Origin: Mycobacterium sp. 4858
GTDB taxonomy: Bacteria; Actinomycetota; Actinomycetes; Mycobacteriales; Mycobacteriaceae
Reading direction: 5' to 3'
Assembly (NCBI RefSeq): GCF_900240975.1
Contig: NZ_LT968776.1
Coordinates: 248,001-312,000, forward strand
Length of the DNA stretch: 64,000 nt
In this document: positions 43,801 to 52,511 of the stretch, piece by piece
How positions within the stretch are numbered: the stretch's first letter is position 1
How the letters are laid out: each line of letters opens with the position of its first letter
Notes under the pieces: generated by a model
What the model was told of the DNA's origin: nothing
Database searches by the model: none
The model's input: only the letters and a program-made list of their open reading frames with translations
Made by a program: the position numbers and the translations under genes

Positions 43801-43867
43801 GATCTCAGGTGTACCCAGCTGGAAGACCGAGTAATCAGCAAACGGTTTGGTGTCGTCCGGGGCGAAT

Positions 43868-44368
43868 TCAGACGCGCTCGGCCTTCATGTCCATGTCGAT
43901 CGTGCCCTGGCACGCGCCGCTCAAGATGTCGGTGTGCATCAGGCCGTCGAGGGACCCGTCGGGTTGGGGCGTGTAGCGCACGGTCGCTCGGGCCGGATTC
44001 CACTGGATCGAGGTGTCGGGCATCATGCAGTCCCACTGGAAGTCGTTGGTTTGCGACCAGGATTTTCCATCCCACGTGAACTGGATCGGCTGCGGAACCG
44101 TCGGGTTGGTCGGCGGCGGGCCGCTGACGATGGTGGCGACGCACTTGCCATTCGTGCAGCTCGAGCGGAAACCGTAGACCTCGGTGTGCTGGCCCTCGGG
44201 GTTGCCGACCGCCATGCTGGTGCCGGCCTTTGGACCCACCATGAACGTGATCGCGTACTGGCCGTTCCACGAAGGATTGTCGGCGACAGCGGTCGGGGGA
44301 ATCAACATGGCGATCGGCAGCGACGCAGCGCACAATCCGACGAAGCTTTTCACGGGGTCCGACGTCAT
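43868..44368 (-). CDS. Secreted hypothetical protein
   Basis: A 166-aa exported protein: signal peptide (VGLCAASLPIAMLIPPTAVAD) then a beta-rich domain with two or three Cys (SSCTNGKCVATIVSG, QWDCMMPD, SGACQGTID). The blocks WNGQYAITFMVGPKAGTSMA and IQWNPARATVRYTPQPDGSL resemble the beta-propeller-free extracellular domains found in mycobacterial secreted paralogues, but no named family is assigned. It lies 67 bp upstream of the gene at 43516. Confidence 0.7.
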   Translation of the reverse strand: MTSDPVKSFVGLCAASLPIAMLIPPTAVADNPSWNGQYAITFMVGPKAGTSMAVGNPEGQHTEVYGFRSSCTNGKCVATIVSGPPPTNPTVPQPIQFTWDGKSWSQTNDFQWDCMMPDTSIQWNPARATVRYTPQPDGSLDGLMHTDILSGACQGTIDMDMKAERV

Positions 44369-44442
44369 CGCTTCTCCTCGAGGCCGTACCCCTTCCATAG
44401 TCATCTGCCGGTCCGTCACGAGCAAGAGTCTGGCCGGTTGCC

Positions 44443-44634
44443 TCACCAACCCCACTCGTCGTCGGCGAGGACATCGACAGTGAGAGCGTTGTCGGCCGCG
44501 TGTTTGGTCCCGTAGTAAAAGGTCAGCAGGGTGCGGTCGCCCTCGAGGGGTTCAGTCGCGACGACGGTGGCGTGCCCGATCTTCATCCGGATCTTGTCGC
44601 CGGGCTTCAACTCGTCAACACGTTTAAGGGGCAC
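44443..44634 (-). CDS. Small hypothetical protein
   Basis: A 63-aa acidic protein (GTG start) with VDELKPGDKIRMKIGHATVV, then TLLTFYYGTKHAADNALTVD. The 'LKPGDKI' opening suggests a small beta-barrel (SH3-like) fold. No neighbours explain it. It may be a real but minor gene. Confidence 0.5.
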   Translation of the reverse strand: MPLKRVDELKPGDKIRMKIGHATVVATEPLEGDRTLLTFYYGTKHAADNALTVDVLADDEWGW

Positions 44635-44712
44635 GCTCCACCCGTCAGCTGCACTGAAGTGCCAATGCTACCGACGCTCTGGTCATCCATCGGCGTCCCG
44701 TCGACCAGCTAA

Positions 44713-45036
44713 CTACTTCGAGGCTTCCTCGTAGCGGGCTGAGGCCACCAAGGCCGCGCCGAGCAGGACCAGCAACGGTACGAACACCAGTGGGTAAGTG
44801 GCGACCGCGGCGATCGCGATGATGACGCTCGGCACCATCAACGCCAGCGCGGCCGTCGGATGCCGTTCGCCCAGGGCGACGATCCGGGCCGGCGCCGCGA
44901 ACGCCGCTTCGGCCTGCGGCTGCCAATCCGGCCGATCACCATACGAGCGGTGGGTTTTCAGGCCGCACCCCACGCAGGTACGCCCATAGGAGTAGCGGGT
45001 TTTCAGCCCGCAACCCAGGCAGGTGTGGGTGGTCAT
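44713..45036 (-). CDS. Membrane protein with duplicated N-terminal zinc-ribbon-like motif
   Basis: A 107-aa protein. Two tandem 15-residue repeats open it: TCLGCGLKTRYSYG and TCVGCGLKTHRSYG, each with one CxxC, so four Cys that could bind one zinc. Two hydrophobic segments follow (about residues 60-98: TAALALMVPSVIIAIAAVAT and YPLVFVPLLVLLGAALVASA). The ribbon is likely cytoplasmic. Function unknown. Confidence 0.65.
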   Translation of the reverse strand: MTTHTCLGCGLKTRYSYGRTCVGCGLKTHRSYGDRPDWQPQAEAAFAAPARIVALGERHPTAALALMVPSVIIAIAAVATYPLVFVPLLVLLGAALVASARYEEASK

Positions 45037-45139
45037 CCGATCATGATCTCATCGCGGCGAGCGGCCCTCGCGGCCGACGCGTTCGACGTTCCTCAGGCTG
45101 TCAACTTCTGAATCGGGCGCCCCGCTGACGCCCGCCCAC

Positions 45140-45400
45140 CTAGTCTTTGTCTTTGTCGTCGTCGTCCTCGTCGTCGTCCTCGTCGTCGTCCTCGTCGTCG
45201 TCCTCGTCGTCCGGATCCTTCGACTTCTCGGAGCGATCGAGCTTGTCCGCGAATTTCGTCAGCAGCTCAGCCAGGTCGCGCGCCTCGTCAGACGCCAACG
45301 ACTCGTCGAACAACCGCTCGTCGTCCTGCGATACGCGCTCGAGGTAAACCGCGTTCTCCTTGATGCTGACGTCCCACCGGCCGCCCTCCTCACGAACCAT
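45140..45400 (-). CDS. Hypothetical protein with Asp/Glu-rich tail
   Basis: An 86-aa protein. Residues 1-55 look folded (GRWDVSIKENAVYLERVSQD, EARDLAELLTKFADKLD); the last ~25 are almost only Asp and Glu, encoded by a 12-bp repeat. Such tails are flexible and may bind cations or basic proteins. Repeat number may vary between strains. Confidence 0.65.
   Translation of the reverse strand: MVREEGGRWDVSIKENAVYLERVSQDDERLFDESLASDEARDLAELLTKFADKLDRSEKSKDPDDEDDDEDDDEDDDEDDDDKDKD
45155..45211. repeat. 12-bp tandem repeat within coding sequence
   Basis: The unit GTCGTCGTCCTC is repeated about four to five times and encodes the D/E-rich tail of the 86-aa protein. The tract is in frame with 3-base periodicity, so slippage changes length without frameshift. 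Confidence 0.8.
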
Positions 45401-45524
45401 CCGATGCCGCCTTCCGAGTAGTGACCTGATCGCTGGAATCGGCGCGTCCCGGCGCGCTACCGGCTTGGTTACCCACTTGCGCCGCTCGCACCTCAGCGAG
45501 GTCCGCGCCGCCGCTGCGGCCGGG

Positions 45525-45755
45525 TCACGGCGCGATCGGCCGCTTGAAGAAGCATGCGACGGAAAAGGCGCCCCGGTGGTCGGCGTCGAGCCCGACCATC
45601 TCCCATCCCTGGCGGCCCAGTTCGTCGGCCTTCAGTTTCATCTCGTCCATGGCGGTGTCGCCCTCGCAGAAATCCCACGTGTACTCCCATTGCTGCGGGT
45701 ACCACTTGCCGTCGGAGGCCAGCCACCATCCCGGGCCCGGTGAAGGATTGTTCAT
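45525..45755 (-). CDS. Small hypothetical protein (DUF2510/DUF4177-like)
   Basis: A 76-aa protein. The start PGPGWWLASDGKWYPQQWEY is the typical DUF2510 pattern (W-x2-D/S-G-x-W-Y-P); the rest, MDEMKLKADELGRQGWEMV and GAFSVACFFKRPI, is like DUF4177 (small beta-alpha domain). The fusion of the two is common in actinobacterial small proteins of unknown role. Confidence 0.65.
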   Translation of the reverse strand: MNNPSPGPGWWLASDGKWYPQQWEYTWDFCEGDTAMDEMKLKADELGRQGWEMVGLDADHRGAFSVACFFKRPIAP

Positions 45756-45788
45756 GGGGTCGTGAGTACCACAGGGCGCGAGGCCAAC

Positions 45789-46532
45789 CTATGGCGCGTA
45801 GGCCCACCCGAGAAAGATGTTCTGCGAATCGGAGGGACTCGGTCGTATTTCCCGGATGTGCGGTGGGGTGAAGTAGTTGGCGGTGAGGTATTGGCCGTTG
45901 CCCTCGCTGAGCATCACGTGCCCGGTGCCGTGATCGAATCCCGGATTGCTCGTAAAGACGAGCGCCCCCTCCGGAATGTTGTCGGCGTTGGTGTGAATCA
46001 ACCCTTTGCGGTTGAAATCGTTGAACGCGTCCATCGCCGACGGGTATCTGAACGCGTGGCTGTACGCCTGCTCGACGAACGTCTCGCATTGCACCGTGTT
46101 GTCCGGATCCGCGGCCATCTGGCCACGTGCCCACGCCATCGCGCGAGCCGCCTTGTCTTCGCCGGTCGCCGCCGCCGGGGCCGATCCCCCACCGCCGCAG
46201 TCGGGGCCGAGGGCGTCGAGGGTGCGCGTGTCGATGTCCACGTCGGCGACGTAGTGACCGTCAGATGTCTTGTACCACAGGCTGTCCCAACCGCCGTCGC
46301 TGATCTGGTAGCTGAAGAAGCCCTTGACCGGCTCGCCCGCGGCGTGGCACACCAGGGTCAGGACCTGCCCGGCGTTGTACACGCCGTCCTGGCCCGACTT
46401 CAGGTTGGCGGCGTTCATTCGCGGGGTGGTCGGCGCTTTGACGGTGCCGGTAGTCTCGGCACGGGCCGGCGCGGCACTCGGCAGACCCAACGCAAAAACG
46501 GCTGCCGTCACCGCCGCCATTGCTGCTTTCAT
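45789..46532 (-). CDS. Secreted protein with CHAP/NlpC-like cysteine-peptidase domain
   Basis: A 247-aa protein with a signal peptide (MAAVTAAVFALGLPSAAPAR). Residues ~40-110 form an SH3-like domain (AGQVLTLVCHAAGEPVKGFF, DSLWYKTSDGHYVADVD). The C-terminal domain has a likely catalytic Cys (DNTVQCETFVEQAYS), then PEGALVFTSNPGFDHGTGHV with a conserved His and a further GNGQYLTANYF. This is the fold order of NlpC/CHAP hydrolases acting on peptidoglycan. The match is moderate, and catalytic activity is not certain. Confidence 0.7.
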   Translation of the reverse strand: MKAAMAAVTAAVFALGLPSAAPARAETTGTVKAPTTPRMNAANLKSGQDGVYNAGQVLTLVCHAAGEPVKGFFSYQISDGGWDSLWYKTSDGHYVADVDIDTRTLDALGPDCGGGGSAPAAATGEDKAARAMAWARGQMAADPDNTVQCETFVEQAYSHAFRYPSAMDAFNDFNRKGLIHTNADNIPEGALVFTSNPGFDHGTGHVMLSEGNGQYLTANYFTPPHIREIRPSPSDSQNIFLGWAYAP

Positions 46533-46625
46533 TGCCCGGTCTTTCCGCCACGCCCCTATGAAATTGATCGGGACGCTACACCGGAAACAATGGCCGTGTC
46601 TTAGAAATGGCCTAAGAATTCAGCG

Positions 46626-46973
46626 TCAGCAGTGGTCGGTCCAGCACCGCTGCAGCGGGCAATAGGTCGAATGCGCCAGCGTCACCATGGAATGGACGTC
46701 CCCGAACGTGACGTTTCTCGGGTCCAGGTTGGCGTGGATGTTTTGGGCGATTTGGTCGTACGTCCAGCCCCACCCGAGATCGTCGCAGATGAGGCGCCCC
46801 ATGCCGATGAGGGCGGCGTCGTGGTCCGACGGCCAATTGAAGCCCTGAGCGCGCAGTTGAGCCAGGTAGGCGTCGTCGTTGGCATCGGCGGTCGCGACGG
46901 CCGTGCTGGCGATGAGGGCGGCACCGGCCATGACGGGGACGGCCAGTCGCGCCGGCCAGCGAGATGAGGGCAT
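46626..46973 (-). CDS. DUF732-family small secreted protein
   Basis: A 115-aa protein: signal peptide (LAVPVMAGAALIASTAVATA) and the pattern DDAYLAQLRAQGFNW, GRLICDDLGWGW, then an Asp-rich middle and a Cys near the C-terminus (STYCPLQRC). Two or three Cys can form disulfides. DUF732 proteins are numerous in mycobacteria; function is unknown. Confidence 0.82.
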   Translation of the reverse strand: MPSSRWPARLAVPVMAGAALIASTAVATADANDDAYLAQLRAQGFNWPSDHDAALIGMGRLICDDLGWGWTYDQIAQNIHANLDPRNVTFGDVHSMVTLAHSTYCPLQRCWTDHC

Positions 46974-47134
46974 TTGATCCGCTTCCTTTCTTTCGTGCCG
47001 TTGACGACGCGCGCAGGATGCGGCTCCAATGCGGCAGGATTCGAAGAGTAGGAAAACTAGTGAAAATGCAGCTTATCGAAAGTTGAATAATCGGCTTCGC
47101 GGGCGACGAATGCTCAATCCGATCGCGGGGACGG

Positions 47135-47353
47135 TCACGGCCCGGGTGGAGGCGGAGGTGGCGGCGGAGTCCAGCGCTTGCCATCGGTGGTCCATCCGCA
47201 CGGCAGCCAATTCAACTGTGGGCCATCGAAGGTCAGGCATTTGGGCGTACCGGGTGGGGGCGTCGGCCCCGGCGACGGCGAGTCAGCGTGAGCGACAGCC
47301 CCGCTGAGCATTACGGCCCCAACGGCCACGAATATCGTTGCGGGCTTTCTCAT
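47135..47353 (-). CDS. Small secreted Pro-rich protein
   Basis: A 72-aa protein: signal peptide (ATIFVAVGAVMLSGAVAHA), a Pro-rich stretch (SPSPGPTPPPGTP), a short Cys-flanked core (KCLTFDGPQLNWLPCGWTTD) and a poly-Pro tail. Two Cys likely form a disulfide. The gene is small but signal peptide and core look real. Confidence 0.6.
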   Translation of the reverse strand: MRKPATIFVAVGAVMLSGAVAHADSPSPGPTPPPGTPKCLTFDGPQLNWLPCGWTTDGKRWTPPPPPPPPGP

Positions 47354-47630
47354 CGCTGGCGGACCCACCGAGCCGATCGCCGCTAGCCTTCGGCCTGCGC
47401 GTTCACCCTGTGAATTCTAGTCGTCCGGCCCTGTTCAAGACCTGGAGAATTCCTGCGAATCGGCGGTGACGCCGGGGCACCTCCGACGACGGGATCGCGC
47501 CGGCGGCAGTCGGTTTGCTGCGGGTCAGCGCGGGCTCAGCGTTCGCCCCAGGCAATGACCAAGTAGACCCGCAGTTCTGCAAATTTTTCTGCCCCGCAAT
47601 GACTTTCGCCGCCGGGGTAGAGTCGCGGGC

Positions 47631-47843
47631 ATGAATTTCATCGAGTGGCTGAGAACCCCGCACTACCTGCGGACCCGTTTGATGATGGAACGGCAGCCGA
47701 TCAGGAACATCGAGATCGAGACGGTGTTCCTCGAAATCTCCCACCGCGACGCGCTGCTGCGGTTCCCGGTGATGCTCATGTTCCTCCCGAGGCGCGCCCG
47801 CCCGTCGCGCGACCGCACCCCGCGCCCCGCTCAGGACAAGTGA
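47631..47843 (+). CDS. Small basic hypothetical protein
   Basis: A 70-aa protein (MNFIEWLRTPHYLRTRLMME) that is basic and has a hydrophobic patch (ALLRFPVMLMFLPRR). It has a plausible start context but weak evidence otherwise. It could be a membrane-associated helix protein. It is convergent with the DUF732 gene at 47851. Confidence 0.42.
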   Translation: MNFIEWLRTPHYLRTRLMMERQPIRNIEIETVFLEISHRDALLRFPVMLMFLPRRARPSRDRTPRPAQDK

Positions 47844-47850
47844 CCGCGCG

Positions 47851-48186
47851 TCAGCTTTGCGTGGCTTTGCTGACGTATTGCGGGCAGTAAGACTGCGTCG
47901 CCGCACCGATGAAGTAACCCGAATTGTGGTCGCTCAACCCGAGCGCGCCTTGTACGTCGGACAACGTCTGCGCCAGAGTCGCACCGTTGGCCCAGTCCTG
48001 GCAAACTCCATGTCCGGCGTTGACGACGGTCTGGTCCGACAGGTTGGTAAAGGTGATTCCCTGCTTCGTGAGCGCCTGCAGGAAAACGTCGTCCGTCGAG
48101 TCGGCGTTCGCGATCGGGGTGGCGACGACGGTCATGCTTGCCACAACGGCAGCGAGCGGGCCGGTCAGACGTGCCGGGTTCTTCAT
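47851..48186 (-). CDS. DUF732-family small secreted protein
   Basis: A 111-aa protein with a signal peptide (GPLAAVVASMTVVATPIANA) and the DUF732 signature: DDVFLQALTKQGITF, a GHGVCQDWANGATLA Cys block, and ATQSYCPQYVSK at the end. Two Cys. It is one of five DUF732 members in this window. Confidence 0.85.
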   Translation of the reverse strand: MKNPARLTGPLAAVVASMTVVATPIANADSTDDVFLQALTKQGITFTNLSDQTVVNAGHGVCQDWANGATLAQTLSDVQGALGLSDHNSGYFIGAATQSYCPQYVSKATQS

Positions 48187-48525
48187 GATGACTCCTCGGT
48201 GGGCCTACATTTCCGCAGGACCGAAATGCGCACATCGGTCGACGCGCTGATGAGTTGACGCTTCGGTCCGTCGATACTGTTGCACACGTGACGCATTGGC
48301 GCTTGGCAAACTCGAAAACAATCGCTTAGTGCCGCTGAACCGTCTGTTAATTGACGGGAACGCCATTTATACGGGAATGGTTGTACGCGCTCCACGGCGA
48401 GCGCATTGAACGACGCAACTGCGGATTGCGCGACGTCGAGCCCGGTAGCCCGCCGATGCCGACCCTGCTGGGCCTGGGTCCGTAACCGGGTTGGGCGCCG
48501 GCGATCGATGGGGCATGCTTGCCCT
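48187..48525. other. Intergenic region without recognised gene
   Basis: About 340 bp upstream of the cation diffusion facilitator gene. Open frames here are shadows of flanking genes. It should contain the promoters of the divergent DUF732 and transporter genes; no clear palindrome was seen. Confidence 0.4.
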
Positions 48526-49446
48526 ATGCACATCGTGAACGGCGTCCGTGACCCGGCGGCAAGCTTTCCCCTCGACACCGTCACCGACGATGCGGCCGAG
48601 CGTCGACAGGCCAACCGGGCCGTCGCCGTCAGCGCCATCGGACTGGCACTGACCGGGCTCATCGAATTGGCCATCGCGCTGCTGTCCGGCTCGGTGGCCC
48701 TGCTCGGCGATGCGCTACACAACCTGTCCGACGTCTCCACCAGCGTCCTGGTGTTCGTCGGGTTTCGCGCTTCGCGCAAGGTTCCCACCGAGCGCTATCC
48801 CTACGGCTACGAACGCGCCGAGGACCTGGCCGGAATTGGTGTGGCCCTGGTGATTTGGGGCAGCGCCGCCGTCGCCGCGTACGAGAGCATCCACAAGCTG
48901 CTCCGGCACGGCGGCACCGGATACCTGGGCTGGGGCATCGCGGCGGCGATCGTGGGCATCGCGGGCAACCAGCTGGTGGCCCGCTACAAGTTGGTGGTGG
49001 GCAGGCGGATTCGCTCGGCGACCATGGTGGCCGACGCGAAGCACTCCTGGCTGGACGCGTTGTCGTCGGCGGGGGCGATGCTCGGGCTGATCGGCGTGGC
49101 ACTCGGCTGGGGCTGGGCAGACGCCGTCGCCGGGATTGTCGTCACCGGATTCATCTGCCACGTCGGTTGGGAGGTGACCGCCGACATCGCGCACCGACTG
49201 CTCGACGGCGTCGACCCCGAGATCGTCACGGCCGCCGAGGCCGTCGCCGCCACGGTCCCGGGCGTCACCCACGCGCACGCCCGGGCCCGGTGGACCGGAC
49301 GGACCCTGCGCGTCGAGGTCGAGGGTTTCCTCGATCCCGACACTCCCCTGGCCGCGGCCGACCGAATCGGTCGCCAGGTCGCCGCCGCGCTGGCGCCGCA
49401 GATCCCCGAGATGCACAACTTCACCTGGACGGCACGGGCCGCCTGA
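48526..49446 (+). CDS. Cation diffusion facilitator (CDF) family metal transporter
   Basis: A 306-aa membrane protein of the CDF type with six membrane segments. The metal site of TM2 reads SVALLGDALHNLSD (D and H in H-x3-D class) and TM5 supplies VADAKHSWLDALSSAG, where the second HxxxD lies. The cytoplasmic C-terminal ferredoxin-like domain follows (VPGVTHAHARARWTG, RVEVEGFLDPDTPLA). It exports a divalent metal such as zinc, iron or manganese. The ATG at 48526 is preferred. Confidence 0.9.
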   Translation: MHIVNGVRDPAASFPLDTVTDDAAERRQANRAVAVSAIGLALTGLIELAIALLSGSVALLGDALHNLSDVSTSVLVFVGFRASRKVPTERYPYGYERAEDLAGIGVALVIWGSAAVAAYESIHKLLRHGGTGYLGWGIAAAIVGIAGNQLVARYKLVVGRRIRSATMVADAKHSWLDALSSAGAMLGLIGVALGWGWADAVAGIVVTGFICHVGWEVTADIAHRLLDGVDPEIVTAAEAVAATVPGVTHAHARARWTGRTLRVEVEGFLDPDTPLAAADRIGRQVAAALAPQIPEMHNFTWTARAA

Positions 49447-49457
49447 GCCACGGCCCG
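49435..49457. terminator. Hairpin at the convergent 3' ends of the CDF and CtaG-like genes
   Basis: CGGGCCG (49435-49441) and CGGCCCG (49451-49457) form a perfect 7-bp stem with a 9-base loop across the CDF stop codon. There is no T-tract. A bidirectional terminator is plausible. Confidence 0.35.
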
Positions 49458-49461
49458 GACG

Positions 49462-50424
49462 TCAGCCCCGGCGGAACCGCTCGCGCAGTTGCGGGTCGTT
49501 CTCCCACCACAGTCCAGACGGTGCGACGCTCCCGTCCCCGGCACCCTCGGCCGTGTCCAATTCGGCGTCGACCCGCACCGCGTGCGCCTTCTCGTCGCGG
49601 GACAGGGCGCGCATCAACAGCAGCACGAACGGCCACCCGACCAGGTCCCCGAGAATCCACAAGACGCCGGCGCCGATGGTTTGATCGAGCCGCTGATCGG
49701 GGCCCCAGGTGCGGTGCAGGTCCGCGTAATACGCCGAGCCGATCAATGCACCCTGCCAGATGACCAGCCCCAGGACGCCGTCGCCGAGGGCCTCGCCGAC
49801 GGTGATCAGCAGCGAGATCGACTGCGGGTACCTGCGGGGCACCGGGTCTTCCTGCAGCCGGGCGTAGAAATACCCAAAGCCGATGGCCACCAACGCAATT
49901 CGAGTCGGCGCGCCAACCCATTCGTTTTCCAGGGCCGCGGTGTACCAGGACGTGAGGTAGAGCAGCCACGGCGTGGCCAGCATCGCCACCGACGTGGTTG
50001 CGGGGTGCGCGGCCACCCGGGCCAGGCGCGTCGCCAGCAGCCGATCGACCAGGTCGCGGCCACCCGGCCTCAGCGCGGCCCGCAAGACCGTGACCGGCTT
50101 GCCCTGGGCGATCAACAGCGGCACGACGTAGAGCAGCAGCACCACCTGCAGCGCGCGCACCCAGAACAGCACGTACGCGTAGGCGCCGATCGCGCTCGTC
50201 GTCGCCAGCAACCACACGACCGCACCGGCCGCGAAACACCCGGCTCGAGCGCGGCCGACCGGCGGCTCGGTGTCCCGGGCCCGTCGGTAGCACCAGGTGT
50301 ATCCGGCGGCGAGCAGGGCGACCACCGCGACGCAGACCAGGTCCGGTCGCCACGTCTGCACCGCGGCACCCCACGTCAACGGCCCGAGATCGGCACGCAC
50401 AGTGACCAGCGTATTGCCGGGCAC
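49462..50424 (-). CDS. CtaG/caa3-type cytochrome c oxidase assembly protein
   Basis: A 320-aa membrane protein of about seven segments. RALQVVLLLYVVPLLIAQGK, TPWLLYLTSWYTAALENEW and QSISLLITVGEALGDGVLGL are characteristic of the caa3_CtaG family, which helps insert copper or assemble the terminal oxidase. The start is GTG 50424, 14 bp after the DUF732 gene at 50439, so the two may be co-transcribed. Confidence 0.85.
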   Translation of the reverse strand: MPGNTLVTVRADLGPLTWGAAVQTWRPDLVCVAVVALLAAGYTWCYRRARDTEPPVGRARAGCFAAGAVVWLLATTSAIGAYAYVLFWVRALQVVLLLYVVPLLIAQGKPVTVLRAALRPGGRDLVDRLLATRLARVAAHPATTSVAMLATPWLLYLTSWYTAALENEWVGAPTRIALVAIGFGYFYARLQEDPVPRRYPQSISLLITVGEALGDGVLGLVIWQGALIGSAYYADLHRTWGPDQRLDQTIGAGVLWILGDLVGWPFVLLLMRALSRDEKAHAVRVDAELDTAEGAGDGSVAPSGLWWENDPQLRERFRRG

Positions 50425-50438
50425 AACCCCCGCAGCGC

Positions 50439-50783
50439 TCAGTTGCCCGCCGCACCGTCGGGCTTGGGCCCGCGGTCGTCGCCGGTGATGTACTTCGGGC
50501 AGTAGTGCGCCGCGGAGAGGTAGGTGAACTTGGCGGCGCTGGCCCCCTGGAAGCCCGGATTCTGGTTGCGCAGGTCGGTCACGATCTTCGCGTCCGACTG
50601 CCCGTCGTCAAGCAGGTCGCACACCGACTTGCCGATCGTGATCGCGTTGCCGCCGTCCTGGTAGGTGATGCCGGCGTCGCGCAGGTCCTTGAGGAAGTCC
50701 TGGTCGTTGTCGACGTCGGCGTGCGCGGGCGCGGCCAGGCCAATCACGGCCGCGGCGCCCGCCAGAACCAGTAGGAATCGCAT
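50439..50783 (-). CDS. DUF732-family small secreted protein
   Basis: A 114-aa protein with a signal peptide (FLLVLAGAAAVIGLAAPAHA) and the DUF732 pattern: DQDFLKDLRDAGITYQDG, AITIGKSVCDLLDDGQ, NPGFQGASAAKF, SAAHYCPKY. It has two Cys. Its gene ends 14 bp before the CtaG-like gene. Confidence 0.88.
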   Translation of the reverse strand: MRFLLVLAGAAAVIGLAAPAHADVDNDQDFLKDLRDAGITYQDGGNAITIGKSVCDLLDDGQSDAKIVTDLRNQNPGFQGASAAKFTYLSAAHYCPKYITGDDRGPKPDGAAGN

Positions 50784-50865
50784 AACGCAGCGATTCTCGC
50801 AGACCCGCCGGCGAATGGCATCTCGTCGGGCAAACGGCGGGTGAACTCTGACCGGCCGGCGCCGG

Positions 50866-52374
50866 CTATGCCGCCGGAGCCCGGGAGAATCGCAGCGGCG
50901 GGCGGCGCAGCGTCAACGACTCGGGCAGCGCTCCGACCTGCCGGCGCTCCGCCGGTTCCCAGATGTCACCGTCCAGCACACCGGGCAGGCCCGCCTCGCT
51001 GGCGACGAAAACCGGTCCCCGGCCCTGCGCGAACTGCCGGTGATAGTCCTTGAGCGCCGCGAACGCCCACTTGCCCAGCAGGCAGATGGTAAGCAGGTTC
51101 GCGATGGCCATCACCGCCATCGTCAGGTCGGCGAGCGCCCACACCAGCGTCAGCTTGGCCAATGCGCCGAAGACGATGGACAGCAGCGTGACCACCTTCA
51201 GCACGTTGGCCGCCAGGCGCCGGCCGCCCAGGTAGAACAGATTGGCCTCCGCGACCACGTAGTTGCTCAGCACCGACGCGAACGCAAAGACGAACACGAC
51301 GGCGGTCATCAGCACCGTGGTCCACGACCCGAGATCGGCGGCGATCGCGGACTCCGTCAGGCTGGCTCCGGCGACCGCCCCCAAACGGGCCGGGTTGTAG
51401 GTGTCCGGGCCCGACAGCAGCACGATGAACGCCGTCGCCGTGCAGATCACCATGGTGTCGACGAACACGGCGAGCGACTGAATCAGGCCCTGCTCCACCG
51501 GATGTCTGACGGTCGCGGCCCCCGCGATGTTGGGCGAGCTGCCCATCCCGGCCTCGCAGGCGAACAGGCCCCGTTTGACGCCGGTGAACATCGCGGCGAG
51601 CACACCACCGGCGAAACCGCCCGCCAGTTGGCGGATCCCGAAGGCCCCGCCGATGATCTCCCTGATCACCGTCGGCAGCTCGGTGATGTTGACGGCGACG
51701 ATTCCCAGCGCGAGCAGCGTGTAGGCCAGCGCCACCACCGGAAGCACCGAGCCGGCGAATTGGGCGACCCGGCGCACGCCGCCGAAGAGCACAGGCGCCG
51801 CCAGGACCGCCAAAACGACTGTGGTCCAACCGACTCCGATGCCGTGCGACGACTGCAACACCCCGCTGATCGCGTTGGTCTCCACCATGTTGAACGCGGT
51901 GGAGAACGTGACAACCAGCAGCATGGCGAAGGCGATGCCGCCCGCCCGTGACCGCAGCCCGCGTTCGATGTAGAACGCGGGACCGCCGCGGAAGGCGCCG
52001 TCGTCCGAGCGGACCTTGAAGATCTGCGCCAGGGTGGCCTCGATCACCGCGGTGGCCATGCCGACCGCCGCCACGACCCACATCCAGAAGACGGCACCGG
52101 GCCCGCCGACCGTCAGCGCGATCGCGACGCCCGCGATGTTCCCCGTGCCCACGCGCGACGCCAGACCCACGCAGAACGCCTGGAACGACGAGATCCCACC
52201 GTCGTAGTGGTGCGCCCGGCGGAGCTGACGGACCATGCGCCCGAAGTAGCGAATCTGTATGAAACGGGTGCGCACCGTGAAATAGACACCGCCACCGATC
52301 AGCAAATAGATCAGGACGTGCGTATTGAGGAGGTTGCTCAGGGGTTCGACTAACTGCTGCTGAAGGAAGTCCAA
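50866..52374 (-). CDS. Alanine/glycine:cation symporter (AGCS family)
   Basis: A 502-aa transporter with about ten membrane segments. The family signature is clear in SSFQAFCVGLASRVGTGNIA and GGPGAVFWMWVVAAVGMATA, with GGVLAAMFTGVKRGLFACEA and GMGSSPNIAGAA following. It takes up alanine or glycine with Na+ or H+. A tail of ~45 residues after the last segment is hydrophilic. It lies 137 bp downstream of the DUF732 pair. Confidence 0.92.
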   Translation of the reverse strand: MDFLQQQLVEPLSNLLNTHVLIYLLIGGGVYFTVRTRFIQIRYFGRMVRQLRRAHHYDGGISSFQAFCVGLASRVGTGNIAGVAIALTVGGPGAVFWMWVVAAVGMATAVIEATLAQIFKVRSDDGAFRGGPAFYIERGLRSRAGGIAFAMLLVVTFSTAFNMVETNAISGVLQSSHGIGVGWTTVVLAVLAAPVLFGGVRRVAQFAGSVLPVVALAYTLLALGIVAVNITELPTVIREIIGGAFGIRQLAGGFAGGVLAAMFTGVKRGLFACEAGMGSSPNIAGAATVRHPVEQGLIQSLAVFVDTMVICTATAFIVLLSGPDTYNPARLGAVAGASLTESAIAADLGSWTTVLMTAVVFVFAFASVLSNYVVAEANLFYLGGRRLAANVLKVVTLLSIVFGALAKLTLVWALADLTMAVMAIANLLTICLLGKWAFAALKDYHRQFAQGRGPVFVASEAGLPGVLDGDIWEPAERRQVGALPESLTLRRPPLRFSRAPAA

Positions 52375-52511
52375 ACCCTGCTTCCTTTCGACTGCGGGCG
52401 CTGTCCGTAGCCGAAATGGTATGGAGAAATTGTTGATTACACGTTTCGTTCACCCGCCGTTAGGGGGCGGGTATGTAAAAAGCGGATCACATTGTCAGCG
52501 CGACGCCGCCG

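Noticed and set aside
47403..47906. 167-codon minus-strand frame
   Set aside because: It overlaps the 3' part of the DUF732 gene at 47851 in another frame and lacks recognisable domains.
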